Shown one piece after another: positions 47,758 to 61,261 of a DNA stretch of 64,000 bases. This DNA is from Hydractinia symbiolongicarpus. Lineage: Eukaryota > Cnidaria > Hydrozoa > Anthoathecata > Hydractiniidae. Position 1 is the stretch's first letter; the number at the start of each line of letters is the position of its first letter. The notes under the pieces are model-generated. The model saw only the letters and a program-made list of their open reading frames with translations. It searched no databases and was not told the DNA's origin. The stretch lies in the NCBI RefSeq assembly GCF_029227915.1, contig NC_079878.1:26809501-26873500 (forward strand), given 5' to 3'. Both the position numbers and the translations under genes were made by a program.

Positions 47758-50700
47758 TTATAGACAGGTGCTATATTCGCGTGTTACAGTACATTTTTGG
47801 CACGACACGGTGCAACAATATTCAAAAAGACACTTGCAGTTTTCTACACGTTTTAAAATCTTCGTTTTCCAAGATCTACCGCAGCATAGAAGTTCACAGC
47901 CATTAACACCTTTTGCTCTGAGGGATGCGTTACAATATCTGCCTTGTGTTCCTAGCGAACCTTCGGATATACTTGGGACGCAAAAATTTGGCGACTCTTC
48001 AAAGTAAACCAAGTCTTTCAATGTTGGTTTTAAATGTATAGAACTGCTTGGTCCTAAGTTATTACGTGTAATACGTCGACTTCCGGTGATTTGTACTGGC
48101 ACCACTTTAGAAGCTGTGTTGTATTTTTCTTTGAGTAGATAGCCTACTTGTCGGAATGTTGGAAGTACTTTTCGGCATGTTTGGACGTTACAGGCTCCGG
48201 ATAAGCCATGACACTTGCATTTTATTTTCATTGAATCAAGTACAGCCTGGAAGTATTGAGAAAACAGCCATATATTATTTTGTTATAATAAACTAAACAA
48301 TCTTACCTCTTTTAATTTTTAGATGTACTGTATTTTTTTGTGATATATGTTAACAACTTTATATTTAACTGAAGATGGCCGAAGTTTCGACCGAAAGCTT
48401 TTACTAAATATATTGGATTTGAAAACACGCTGATGTTTTTATATGTTCTGTATTTTCTTAAAATATTTTTTTATCGCGTCACAGGAGAAATAGCAATGCG
48501 GACTGCATCTTTTGAAAATGCCACACTGTGATGAAAGACCAAGCCTGGACAGTGTCGTGAAAATAAACCCTTCGATAAGGTAGACTTTGTCAAATCTTGC
48601 AATGTTTTTATTAGAGAAATCTGTCAAATTTAACTGGAATTTGCAACAACCGAAACTTAGTTTTTACAAAACATTATTATTTGTTCTGGATTATTAATAT
48701 GGCGTGAGAAACATAGCGTGATAATTACATCCTAAGAATGTATATGTAAATGACATTTGAATGTGAAAAAGAAAAGATGTTTAGCCAAAAATATTTCGCT
48801 TGGTGTACTTATATCAGTTAGTCTTATAAAGGCGAATCAAATTTTTTAAATGTGTAATAACTCTTTGATTTTCAGTTGTATTTTCTCTTGACTTGTTCTT
48901 TCTTTCTGAATAATATCTCGTTATTTTAAGAAATTTAGCTTACTGAAGAGTGCTTATTCAAAAAAGCATTTTAGATCCAAATTAAATCCAGTTTCTTAAT
49001 AAACATAGTGGAAATAGTTTAGGTGGTGGGGGTTTGGAAATGTATTAAAAATTTGTAATTTATAGGGGAGACAACTAAGGCCCAGCCCTGAGTGGCAGAT
49101 GTGGGAAAGAATAGATATTGTAAGGGAATTGTTTTAATAGTTGTTAACATACCGTTTGAACCTAATTACTGACGGTTTAAACAAGGCAATAGAGCAAGGT
49201 TGCAAAAAAGGCCCAAAATTAAAATAAACAATCGGGGTTCACTTGGCACTATAGAGTAGTTTAAAATTAGACTTTTTAAAAATTTTTAAAAGGGAATTAA
49301 TGATATCAACAACTTGTTTGTATCATTTGTAATCTTATTAGCAGAAGCGCCTGATTACTTAGGAGGAGGCATATATAAAAAGATATCTCAGTTGCTATGG
49401 AAATACTCATACCAATCTGCCAGCTTCGTTGTTATGAAGGTTAACGATGGATTTAAAATCTCGACTTGTTTCTTTCGCGTCAACAAAATGTTTTCCTCTC
49501 TGATAACCAAACCGAACACTCTCAGTGCAGCCATCATATATCCAAGAGTTGTTCACTCGGGTACCTTTTCCTGATTCAGCGGAACAGTGACATCGTTTCA
49601 TGAAACCGCTGGCGCAACTTTCGATCAATGCATATGTGACACCAGCTGATGTAATAGCATGTATGAAGGCTGTTTCTCGGCAGGCTAAAATAAATGATTT
49701 GCATATTTTTGAACTAGAATCATTAAAGGCTTGTTTTCACTTGACAGCATTTTCCGCTATCACGAGCACTTGAAAAAAGTCTCTAACTTTATCAAAGTAG
49801 GCATGCGCTAACAGAAAACTTGTGAACACATTGCAGAAAATGCTGTCAGACGGAAATGAGCCTTAATATTTGCACACCGTTACATCAGGAGATCTTTTTT
49901 CCTCGTTGTGAAAAATTACTTTTAAAGGAAGGAATTTAACGGTTATAGATGATTGTTCCGCAAAATATAAAAAAAATATGTCCAGTTATATTCTAAAAAA
50001 ATGGAAAAGAGAAGTCAATTTTTTTTTATCTCAAAAGCAATGATACGTCCGGACTTGAAAACTTTGAAAATGTCTTTAAAATGTGACTTCAGGTCCTATA
50101 AACTATTAGAAAAATGAGTAAAAAAAAATAAAAATGTCGTTATAGCTGAAAAAATTCAGTTTGTTCTTTAAAAGGTAATTTGGTCCAAACAACCATAAAA
50201 TTTTATTCTAAAATACAACTCAAAACCAATTTTTCTGCAGCATACTAACTAACCTATATTTAATACTTTGCCGAACACTGACTCTGAACTATAATTGGCG
50301 CAGTTCCATCTTCTATTTTCAAATTGCTTTTTACACTCTTGTATGGCCATAGACGCCCCCTTTCCTGCGACAGGGAGTAGTTTAGGCGTATTAGCTATCA
50401 AAGTTCTCTGAAGTCCAGTAAATTTATGCAGCGTCATAAGAGTTTGAGGTGATATTTTCTTCATGTCAATGTTACCAACAGTCCTAAAATAAATATAAAA
50501 GAATAAGGTTTATTTACTTGCAAGTTGTAACACAGTAGGAATGTATCTTTCCTTCTTGGAGCTTAAAAATAGTATTCAGAAACACCTATCCGAAAGGGAT
50601 TGAAATAAGTACACCTACACCCTTGACAAAAATTAAATGAGAGTGTTTTTTTAAAGTATAATACCACACCCAATAGAGAACATTATTTATGTCTAAATAA

Positions 50701-53112
50701 CACTTGTCAAACGTCAATTGTCAATGTTTCGGATTTAGTACTTCCGTCTTTTATGTTACGCGTTTAGATTCAAAATCTCAAATGGTCCTTTTTTTTCCTG
50801 AAGTCAGCCCAATTTTCCTGATCTTTCCCACCTTTCTTGACCATGGAGCGGTTTATTTCACAATGCGGACATTGTTTACTAGCTGCAGAAAATTAAACAA
50901 CTGATACTGCGTGACCATTTAGAGAGAAATAGAAAAAATAGATGCGTTCTCATTATGTTCAAGGTTGCAAATTTAGTTATCTCGACTAGTTGTATGATAT
51001 TTCGTTTTAGTATTTTGACTTACTCTATTTAGCTAAAGAATAGTTTTATTTATTTAAGATATATTTATCTAGAAATTTTCGTTTCAGTATAGTAAATTAA
51101 CTGCTTTCCAAACGAGTCCTGTTTTTATACAAAATAAAACCGTGTAAAACAATTTCGTGTCTATGATTTAATGAAAAACTAGAGAACTTGAAATATTCAA
51201 ACCTCCCAGTAGGTATAGAGTTAAATATTTTAAAATACAAATTCATGTAGTTTTTGTAAGAACTTTAGTACGTAGTTGCATTCTTTTAGAAACAAGCATG
51301 TCTTTTAAAAGTCGTGTTACAGACTCTTATCAGGAAACACAGTTGTTCCAAATAATTTTCGATCAAAAAAAGCAACAACAAAACATTTGTAAACAGTAAG
51401 AAGAAAAAGAAAGTTACTTATGATAAGGAAGGTTGGTTATAAGATTTTTCGGGTTTTTTTTGTGAGAAAGAAAAAAACTATGATGAAAAATTCTTCTGTT
51501 TTCTTCCAACAGATGGGGACAAATTAAAGTTTTTTTGTAAATAATACCTCTAATTTTTAGCTATAAAATGGATGACGAGGAAAATTTCGTTATAATTCGG
51601 TGTCACAAGTTAATGTTTTAGTCATATGATTATTAGAAAGAAAGATAAACATTGCTGACGTAAACAATTATTATGAGGTAGATGTGAAAATTTCAAAAGA
51701 TGACAACATCTTGTTCGTCAACAATTAAGGTTATTATGTAAAATGATTATTATGATGACATTGCACGATTTCTTGGGTACACAAAACGTTCATCAATTTT
51801 AGAATTTGCAACGTAAATTCACTTTTCTCAGTAGATTCAAAATTGTTTATAAAATGTCAGTTATGACGGTTTCGGCGTCGAATTCACAAGTTAACGCCAT
51901 CTTTATAACACACGTTACGACATTGTCGGTAGGACTCCGGCACAATAGCAAGAATTTTATATCCATAATTACTTTTTAATCGGTTGGATTGTCATCGGTA
52001 ATTGATTAATTGGTTGTTTTCTAAATATTCTATAATTAGAAATTATTTTTTTGTCAAAACCAAATTCTCACGGATTTTGATTCCTACGTCCCTTTCTTTT
52101 AACAATCGAGCATCTTGACACAACGGCAAGTATTTTCATCAAAGTTTCAAAATTTAGAACTTTTGTTATGTTATACAAATTTGTCTCTTAATAGCTTTAC
52201 ACAGAAAACAAACTCCATACTGGAGAGTCAACAATAATTTATAACTGCCACAACGTGTGTTGCATGGCTAAAAATTTAAGTGACATGTCCAAGATCATGT
52301 TATAAATGATGTTTTGAGGAATAAAACAGTCGAAAAATAATTATTTTACAACATGTTCTCTCGATGGTCAAAGCAGTATACATTATTTCCTATAGAAATT
52401 TTTTTATAAGAATCGTTTAGTAAAAATTTTGAATGATCAGACGGAAAATTTAACTAAATCTAAAATATTTGTGTTGTCTAACATTTTTTTATAATAAACT
52501 CGTGGTTGGCTAACCAGTGTTTTGATTGTAGTCTCTGTTGAATTATGTTTTAACACGAGGCTCAATGAACAAAGATTATGTATATCATAAATAAAAATAA
52601 AAAATAGAATAACATTTTCTACAAAATGTATTTTTGAAATTTTAATGAAAATAAAATTAAAAAAATTCTTAAATAAGACATGTAAAGAACGTTGTAAAAA
52701 AACTTCTGCCTCTTTATGAAAAAGAGGCTAACAAAATTGCTAGATGTAATCAAGTTAAGCTTGGAGCTCACATCGAATAAACTATCAAAGATCATTCAGT
52801 TTGAAAAGACCGTATGATAGTAGGTTCAATTCGCCTTGAAGGTGTATTAATTAATTTTGTTAATGAGTAGAGCAATCACTAAAAAAATTAGGGAAAGAGT
52901 GGGGGGGGGAGTGATTTACAGAATTGCCTACCAACTCTTCTGAAACCAAGAGAACATTTGTTACTGATTGATAATTGCTTATATAAAAAATACGCTTCGT
53001 CCTAACACGACAGTAAAAATATAAGAAAGTGAAAGAATACTTACCACCAGTATCCCTGCAAGGATGGAACAATAAAGAACATTAATGAATAAACAGATTT
53101 TAACGTAAACAT
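47758..53112 (-). CDS. Wnt: Wnt secreted signalling protein (4 exons, 352 aa)
   Basis: Coding exons are 53112-53045 (68 nt), 50483-50254 (230), 49684-49413 (272) and 48246-47758 (489, stop TAA). Intron phases are 2, 1 and 0 with donors GTAAGT, GTTAGT and GTATGA. The start ATG has an in-frame TAA seven codons upstream and opens a signal peptide MFTLKSVYSLMFFIVPSLQG, followed by WWTVG. Diagnostic Wnt blocks are IQECKKQFENRRWNC, CRETAFIHAITSAGVTYA, NLHNNEAG, CKCHGLSGAC (Ser206 is the palmitoleoylation site), FEESPNFC, GTQGRYC and the cysteine-rich end ELLCCG…CKC…YCC…C. I count 23 cysteines. Wnts are secreted lipid-modified ligands for Frizzled/LRP receptors that pattern the body axis. Unusually, the two N-terminal cysteines before the IQEC block are absent, as in Wnt8. 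Subfamily is not assigned; WWTVG recalls Wnt5, and the missing cysteines recall Wnt8. Confidence 0.95.
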
Positions 53113-54849
53113 ATTTTTTATGTTGAACACTTAAAAACGTTTTCCGTGGTTGTATATGAAAGAAGGAGAACTTTTCAAGCTCGTAGTTAGCGTACGTATA
53201 TAAAGACATATAGGTGAAGAAATCTTTTAGACTTTTACAAAATGGCGGCCTCCTTTTTATGCATATTTGCATCATTGTTTAGATTTTAATAAATTTTCTT
53301 TTGAATTGGAATAGTAATTAATATTTCTTTATTCTCGCTAAATTTTCATCTCATTTACACTTGCTTTGTAGCATAGGAGAATGGGTCGGTTACCTAAACA
53401 ATTCCTATTGTATTAAAATATTTCTATTCTTTATGAAGAGCAAGCCCGTTACAATAAAATTCTTGTGTGTTATGAAGCAAGCTATTATTTCCTTGTGTCA
53501 CCACAGATAGCTTTTGTTATGCTTTTATTCTAATACCTTTTTGAAGGTTTTGAAGCTGTTTGTGTAAAGAACATGCGAACCGGCAAAGAGATTCCAAAGA
53601 TGCCTAGAATAAGAACGGAGAAACGGTAGAGATGCAGTGTAATACCTAAATCCGTTATTCTTGATATTACTTTAAAGTAGGCCGTAGAGTATTCACTTTA
53701 CAGCCCATGTATATTTCATTTAGTAGTGGGCTCTTGACCTCTCTTTAAATATATATTTTGATATAAATCCTTTAATATTATTAAAAAAAATCTTATACAG
53801 CTTAACTAGCGTCGTAACCTTTAAGAAGAAAGTCATTTTGATTATTATTTTTGTTGTTGTTGTTGTCACTATTACTTACGCCGCTCTTGCAACAACAATT
53901 TTTGCCACGTCTACAAATATTGCATAATGTAGGTAGGTAAAGATGAACCTTTATCGTGGTCCTGGTGCTCATTCCCCACTGAGAATGGTTCACTACCATC
54001 GAACCACCGATCATAGCGGACAAATGTAATTGGCGTGATCAGATTAAAGTTGAGCTACTTTGCGCATCCTTAACTGCCTGGCAGTGAGCCGGATATTGGA
54101 TCCATTGTCCTCAGCACTCCAGTATAGTCTTTTGGTATGTTTCTTTTATTAGATGAATTTTCCTCGCTACCTTTATTTATCATTTTAGATCTTTATGGCC
54201 TTACCTTTGGAGCGTGGATCATACTTTATTTTTAATTATTCCATAAAAAAGTTAATTCATTGAGATTTTAAGGATGATCAGTTGTTTTAAGGTATCCTCG
54301 TTAATTTAATAGATATGACCAAAATATAGGTTTGCGGATTTGGTCATAGAAAAAAGTGTTTAAATGCATCTACCACCATAAAAAAACGCAGGCGCATTTA
54401 AAGATCGGGCTTTTTTTAATAACCTTGGGATAAAAAAAATTTAATTGAATAACAAGCCAGACATCGTCTGTTAAACATAGACATTCACATGAAAATTTTT
54501 TCTCTCAGGTATTCGACAAATTCCTATTTAAGTATTTTAATATACGACATATACCACCTTTGTGGGTTCCTTTCTTATAAGCATTACTGCTGTATATCCA
54601 CATTTCGACTCGGTTCAGCTTTAATAATCTATGTTGGCAACAAGGCTGATAGTAATGAAAACAATTGAAACGATATAGAAGCAACCTTGTACCCGGTTCT
54701 AGTTATTTAACAACAACACTATACTTGGCCTGGTGTTTTCTGCATTTTGCAGTTAATAAAACTGTGGAAGGTGGATTCCAACTCAAAACGGAAAAATTGA
54801 AAAACAACAACACAAGAATAATTAGCATATAAAGAATCAAATTTAAGTA

Positions 54850-54995
54850 CAGTCGACTCCTTCTAATTCGAATCTCTATAATTCGATTATTTCTACTTCC
54901 AGTCACTGTCAATTTTCCTTAAAAATTCATTTAAAAAACTTTCTTCAATTCGAATTTCTCTAATTCGAAACTTTCGAATTCGAAAAGTTTCGAAA
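54850..54995. mobile_element. Possible pogo/Tigger-type transposon end (attcgaa-rich)
   Basis: Begins acagtcgactccttctaatt and continues with repeated ctaattcgaa/ctataattcg words and ttcgaa palindromes. This resembles one terminal repeat of pogo-like elements and the left end at 45240. I could not find a matching opposite end, so it may be a solo end. Confidence 0.35.
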
Positions 54996-55629
54996 TTTCG
55001 AAAAGACCAAAGGGTTTTTATTTTGAAATTAGTGTATTGTAAACCAAATATTACGCTGTGCGGAGGAGGGTCCAAAACGTGACATTTTTTTCTTTTGGTA
55101 GACAAAGTAAAGTGGAGAAACATCGTGGCATCCGGCAGAAAATATACATTTGTTTTTCTCACATGGTTTCTGTTCAAGTAAAAAATTTGTGCTTTCGATA
55201 TGAACGTTTTTTTCTTGAAACGTGTTACATTTTATCTCAAAGAATAAACCTTAATCCTGAAAATATTATTTTCGTTCTGTTCTTCTTGTTTCCATTATTG
55301 CTTTTAGGCGAAATAAATAAATAAATAAATAAATAACTTAACTTGGTATCGCGAATTCCGCGAATTTTCTTCATGTTTTCGAAAATTAATCTTTGTGGAA
55401 TGCATTTTAATGGACCTCGTGAAAACAACTTAAATGTATATAGATAGCAAGAGCAAAAAGTATCAGAAAAAAGCCCTGAGAACAAGGTGCCCTTTTATTT
55501 ATCATATTTGGTAGTTTTAAGGTCAAGAAGTGCTGCGCACAAAAATCCTAATAACTTTGCGCCGCTGCTGCAGCCTTATCTGGCTTAAATTAATAATAAC
55601 TGCTGGTTTTCTTGTAATTACTTAAAAAA

Positions 55630-55725
55630 ACAGCTGGTTCTCTGGTGGTTACTTCATAATACTGGTGGTTCTCTGGTGGTTACTTCGAAATACTGCTGGT
55701 TACTGTTGGTTACTGCTGGTTCCTA
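55630..55725. repeat. Short tandem repeat ctggttctctggtggttact
   Basis: Four to six imperfect units built from ctggt(t/g)…ggttactt follow each other. Just upstream (55309-55336) lies a clean aaataaataaat run. No gene overlaps. Confidence 0.75.
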
Positions 55726-58385
55726 CTTTTAGTATCTACGGTTTTTCAGTCCCTTCAGCACGATTCTGTCCCTAATTTGAATTTAATAGTGTAAGCAGGG
55801 CTTTAACAAATTCAATTTGTCGACCTGAGAAAAGCACTTGGTGATATCGAAAGAGATCGTCCGTCCAATGTAAAGCAATCAAATATTCAACAGCTTTTTA
55901 AATAGAGTTTCTTTTTTATGTAAACAATGAAAATAAAGATTGAATAAAACTTGAATTATGTTTTCTTGATTTTGAAATACAGAATTTCTCTCTGTAATTC
56001 GAATTTTCACTCTCTGAAGCTGATAATTTGAATCTCTTTATATTAAGAAAGGCAGGGATTCTGTATTTATTTGAAAACTTTGTCAAATAAGAGTTTATAC
56101 CTGTTTTTTAAGTTAGTTTCATAAAATTGGAAAAATAGTTTTAAAGAAATAACTTTCTAGCTAAGTAAAGAATGATAAAAATGAGCATAAAATCATGTAG
56201 CCATTTCATAGAATTCTAATTTATATCTCTCTGTAATTAACGTGGATTGGCACTTTCAAATTTTAGGTAATTTCTTCTAAATATTAGTACGTCCTTTAAA
56301 GTGAATTGATATTTTAGCATTTTTCTAAATTCAGCGCACAAATTCGAACATCAACATAAAAATGATAATATTTTTCTTCATCTCGTTGAGCTATATCCAT
56401 TGGTGAAAGTATTTTGTTGATAGAGTGACATGTACAGAGGCACATGGACTAAGTCTTTATAATTTTGATCTGCAAATTGCCAAGACGCAAACCAATGAGC
56501 CAGAAACACATCCTACAAAGTAATAACTACACATACATGGATGGGAAAATAAAAGTTTATTTAAGGTAGTATTTCAGTGCGTACACGTGTCAAGCTCTAC
56601 ATAGCTTATCAAAAGTCATTGAGAAATCGATCACACAACTTTCTAGGCAATAATAACGCTAACATTATGATATTTGCGTAGTCAGACTTTTCTTAGTAAT
56701 ACTTTTGTCTTTCAAGTCTTAGTTCAGCAATACAAATACTAAATATTTGGGAAGTAGAGAGAAAAGGTCACAAACTTGTTTCCCACTGTTATTAAAATAT
56801 TTACTTTCAAACAGCGTTATGAAGGAAACACCAATGTTTCATTTTAAGAATGTAGAATAATACAGAAGACCCAAGTTTTTAAGGCATTTTGCCTTGTTCA
56901 GTAAGTATTGTGGACCGCATCCCCAAATTAAGACATGTTTGACTCAAAAAAGAGGTTATTTAGAGTTTATGATATAGTTTTTGGTAGAAATGCTAGTGTG
57001 CTGTGCCTTTCACTTAAACAATAAGACTTTATATCAGTATATAGAGGAAAAAAACAGTGCTGTAAGAAAGAAAAGAAAAAGAAGAATAAAAATACTTATT
57101 TGCTGTAGTTAGCACAAGATTGTACTGACAACTAATAAATAAAGTGAAATGATATTAACAAAATCTACTAAAATATGATTACAATTAGTACGACGGAAAC
57201 AAAGAGGACAAAAGCCGGAACATAACAGTAACTAATATCGTAATTAACTTGAAACTCCTCTGTTTTTTCTTTGAGAAAAAACTCTGTTGTTTTGAATCAT
57301 TCCAAAAGAAGAGAATGGCAGAAAAAACAATCCTATAATACATGCTATTTTCGAATGCCGTAAAGAGAATTTATGAGAAAAACACATTCTTATTTGTTGT
57401 TGCAATAAAAATAGAGAAAGATTTGTAAGCAAGAAGTATTTGTCTTAAAAAACTAGATATCAAACAGATATTCAATTCGGTAAAACCGGATGTCAAAATT
57501 ATGCAGTCTGGCATGACATTCCACTCGGCCAAGACCTTGTAGAATATCACAACCTCGACTGTAAGTTTCAATACCCGATTCTATCTCATCTAAAATTTAT
57601 TTATTGTGAAGAAATTTAGGAATTTATTTTACGATTACTTTTAATTATAATATTTTTCTCTGATTTGCTTGAATTTAAAGAGATTTTTTTACCCTAAGCT
57701 AGTGACTAAAAAAATTCAATTCCAAAGGAACTAATAAGATTTGTAGGATTATCAAAATAATGTATTAGGAAAATCATTTATGTAAATTAAAAACACAAAT
57801 GGTCCCAGTACAGAGCATGAATATCAAGTTTGGTAATCTGAGCGAATGATTCGTTCAGGGAAAACAAATTGCTTGCGGTTATGGAGATAGGAGGCATATA
57901 AAAAGTTCAAAACACCACAAATGTCTTATTAAGACAGTTTGGTAAGTAAGATTGTCATGTTCCACGGTACTTTTTGAAGGCCTTGGACTGCACATATTAG
58001 AATCATTCATAATTCTCTGAGAGATATTTAATAAAGCAGGAGCAGTAAAATAACTTTTTTAAAATCTAAATTGCTGTTTATAAAATACGTTGTATTATAA
58101 GTAATGCAAGTCCTGGTCACATATTAAAATAGGAGAAGCTGAGGACAAAATTGCATCAAATCCCGGTACCAATTTAGGGTCGCAAGTCTTGATAATATAC
58201 ACTGAAAGTTACGACACAAAAAAAAACATTGACTCTCCTACGTAATTATAATGATTCATTGCAGGATTTCGACAGTCACTGTGGGGGAGGGATCGATTTA
58301 TGAGGAATGATTCCCAGAAAAGATGTTTCTTCTTTAAAAAAAAGGGAACCAACAAGACTCAGCTAGCTAGTGATGTCAAATTGCT

Positions 58386-58666
58386 ATGGCCTCGAACGAC
58401 AGTTTAAAGTCTGAGTTGGAAAAGCTTTGTGAATGTTTAATATGTTTGGATCGTATGGAAGATCCTCGAACACTTCATTGTGGACATTCATTTTGCAAAG
58501 AATGCTTGGAAAGTCTTGTTAAATTCGAAGATAATGGGGTGGCTCGAATTAAATGTCCGAATAGATGCAGAGATCATGTCCTGCCTCCAAATAAAAGAGT
58601 TGACTTAATCAGCTGTAGCTTACCAATGAAGCAAATGCTAGGTGTTATGCAGCAACAACATCCTTT
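58386..58666 (+). CDS. RING-finger first exon of a TRIM-like E3 ligase (partial)
   Basis: The exon starts at ATG 58386 and encodes about 94 residues. The RING reads C-x2-C (CLIC), then CGHSFCKEC (C-x-H-x2-C-x2-C) 11 residues later, then CPNRC. This is the zinc-binding layout of TRIM/RING ubiquitin ligases (E2 recruitment in the cytoplasm or nucleus), except that the last pair is C-x3-C rather than C-x2-C. The open frame ends at TTG TAA, but TT|GTAAGG at 58666/58667 is a strong splice donor, so the protein likely continues. No B-box, coiled coil or C-terminal domain is visible downstream. The next 5.3 kb is filled by a transposon and a LINE, so later exons are either beyond the window or lost. 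An alternative is a short RING-only protein ending at the TAA. Confidence 0.75.
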
Positions 58667-59440
58667 GTAAGGAAATTTATCAGTTTTATAGCTGCTAGCT
58701 AGCTCTAGAGACCATGATAATAAACAAGGCATTGCTAGTTAGCTAGCTTGCCAGTTAGCTAGCTGTTAAGTAAAAATTTAAATCTACAATAGAAGAATTT
58801 CCCCTGCTTCCTTTTTTTAGCTGGCTACGGCTAGCTGCAAATGTTGTCTTCGTTCTGAATTTTTGTTGATATTTTTTGGCCCATTTTTTTAAAATCATTT
58901 TGTACTGCACATATACCTTTATGACCTAAAAAAAATTTAAGCAATATGGTATTGCACTACTTGATATATTGTACGAGGGTGCGGACTCGGCGTAAACGAC
59001 GCAAAAACCACAGGGATGTGGAACGACTTCCAGCGTTTAAAAAAAAACTTGAAAAAAAACCATGAAGATCTCCGAATTAACCCAAAACAACATTTTTTAA
59101 ACATTTATTTCCATGTATAACTTAGCCTATTAATGTCGAGCAGTGGTAATGGATGACTGTTTTTATATCATTTATTTGATAAATAACTGTATTAAAATCC
59201 CACAAAAAAATAAACTGTAATTGCGACGAAAAATAGCACCTTCATGGAGATGGAGAATATATAGGTACGTAAATTTTAAGTCGTGGAGTTGGGTGGTTGT
59301 AAGGGGAGAGGATTGCCAATCTAAGATAACCTATGTCAATAATTATATTAGATTTATTGGGTAACTATAACCTTACAACAAACTTAAATTTGTCAGCAAT
59401 GAGTGACAAAGGTGAAAGCGAAAGAGGCTATGTTTGTTAA
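58667..59440. other. Probable intron or 3' flank of the RING exon
   Basis: gctagctagc words cluster at 58690-58770. No further TRIM exon found. AT-rich otherwise. Confidence 0.4.
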
Positions 59441-59868
59441 GGGACCGTCTCAAAATTTTTTTACGTAGTTCGTATAATTAATATAAAAACTTTGTATCAA
59501 TTTATTAAATCTTTCGTATCATTTTAGTTTTGATATATATGAACTTTTTTGTATCAACAAAATTACAAGTTTGTATAAAGTTCGTATCATTTAATATAAA
59601 GTTTGTATGTATAGTTTGTTCATTTTTAAAGACGTTCGTATAAGAATTTGCTTATACGAAGCTCGTTTATTGTATTATTGACTATTATCTATAGTCTTTA
59701 TATTGAAATTTTTTTAACAATTATAAAGATTGTTTCGTTATACGAACTTTGTTTATTTTAATTGGACTTATTATCTAAGGTCTTTATATATAAATATTTT
59801 TTAACAATGACAAAATTCGTTTCATTAACGAAATTCGTTTAACAAATATTATTCACGTTATTATGCGT

Positions 59869-59918
<50 letters not shown>
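59869..59918. repeat. (TA)n microsatellite
   Basis: About 24 uninterrupted TA units inside the transposon. Confidence 0.95.
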
Positions 59919-59919
<1 letters not shown>

Positions 59920-60476
59920 TAAAAAAACTTTCAAAAAAAACCTTGCTTTGTTTACTAAGTTTATTACGCTATCTTTACTGCATCTTATTTCAGAAAAAAC
60001 AACAACTTTATTTCGTTAAAATTAAATATGTTTTAAAATATTGTTTCCACTTGAATTAGATAAAATAAGTTTAAATAATATTGCTTGCGCTATCATTGCG
60101 TATTATTTCACATTTTTCTTCAAGAATATTCTATAAGAATATCGAGGATGCAAAACGGGTCAAAAGTTAAGAATATCTTAAGAATAAACCAGGTCCAACT
60201 TTAAATGTAGATTTTAAATTTTGTATGAAGTGTAAACCCTTTATCCTTTTAGTAATAACAACATTGGCTTCGTTACGCGTTGCAAATAATTGAGATCCTG
60301 TTAGTCAGGTAAGACCAGCATCTCTCAATGGGATTAGATCTTGAGTGACCAGGTGAAATTAATAATGCCCTTAACTGACCATTCAGGGCCTCTGTCAGCA
60401 ATCACATCACAACATTAACGATTTCTTTTATTTTTATTTATTTTTTCAATCAAGTTTATCATATGATTGACGTGCA

Positions 60477-61261
60477 TCACATTGCTGCTTTTAATAAGAC
60501 GCGTATATACAACTGCACCAGAAGTTTTCCAGAACGCGGCCAGTTCATTATTGAACGATTCAACTTGTCTTTCGATAATCTTACAAAACGATTGAGTTGG
60601 TTGTCAATTTTTGATCCTTCAGATAAAGATCGCTTGCATCGAAAAGTAATTTTCTTTGCAGGAGAAAGAGAACGACTCCGCGGCATTCGGTCCTATATTA
60701 TTTGGTAGCCAGATGTGGAAAATCGTGATCATGAAAAGTGCGTATTTTTATTGTCCACAAACAGCATAAGTGTGTTTGCAAAGATATCCCATTACGCTGT
60801 GCTAACTTGACCACAAGTGAATTAAAGCCTATCAGATATTTGTAGTTCTTACTTGTTGTGTTTTTTTTTCGGGGTGGAAGCATTAATCTGTGAATGGTGT
60901 AGCGATTAGCAGTTATACCCAAGGTTTTTTTGATGTGCATAACTATTCATTTGAAGAAAGCCCATTTGTGTACATCACACTGTCTCTGCGACGTAAGTGA
61001 GCTTCAGCAGAACCTTCTTCCATCAACGTGTTGACAAAAGTAATTATTTTCGGATATTTCTTGTGTATGCTTGGTCTTCCTCGTCTTTTATTTTTATCTA
61101 AAAAAATAAGTAAGTTAAATTTTAACTACATTAATAAATTTAAGAGTTTAAGAAAAGGGGAAAAAAATAAAAAAATATATACTTTGCAAGAAATCAGCCT
61201 CGTCGTCGGAACTGGCTCTGTCATATATCCAATCGATATCGCTGTCGTAATCTTTAGACAT
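60477..61261 (-). pseudogene. Decayed transposon protein with RRGRP and HRLMxPPRK blocks
   Basis: An ATG at 61261 opens MSKDYDSDIDWIYDRASSD, an acidic start. A plausible 85-bp intron (61182-61098, GTATAT…TTTTAG) joins it in phase to an AT-hook-like NKRRGRPSIHKKYP segment that ends in TAG at 60943. Another frame then continues (60940-60698) with GITANRYTIHRLMLPPRKK, and a third (60686-60477) has no recognised motif. GRPSIxxKYP followed by HGISxxTxHRLMxPPRK is a pairing I recall from element-derived proteins common in cnidarian genomes, so these are probably pieces of one gene broken by frameshifts. Its enzymatic role is unknown to me; no DDE triad is recognisable. Confidence 0.55.

Larger units (their letters stand above)
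53113..58385. other. Long gene-poor stretch upstream of Wnt
   Basis: No supportable gene between the Wnt start and the RING exon. It holds the inverted ttcgaa-rich patch (54850-54995), an (AAAT)n microsatellite (about 55309-55336) and a ctggtggttactt repeat (about 55630-55725). Scattered frames of 60-95 codons have no domains. Wnt promoter elements may lie near 53113-53400, but I cannot identify them. Confidence 0.45.

Noticed and set aside
47768-48007. 79-codon plus-strand frame
   Set aside because: Antisense shadow of the last Wnt exon.
52979-53275. 98-codon minus-strand frame with a hydrophobic stretch over the Wnt first exon
   Set aside because: Its frame ends the exon in phase 0, which gives a stop when joined to 50483. 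The overlapping frame from ATG 53112 ends in phase 2 and joins correctly, so the larger frame is a shadow.
60463-60708. 81-codon plus-strand frame
   Set aside because: Antisense to the decayed transposon protein and without a domain of its own.
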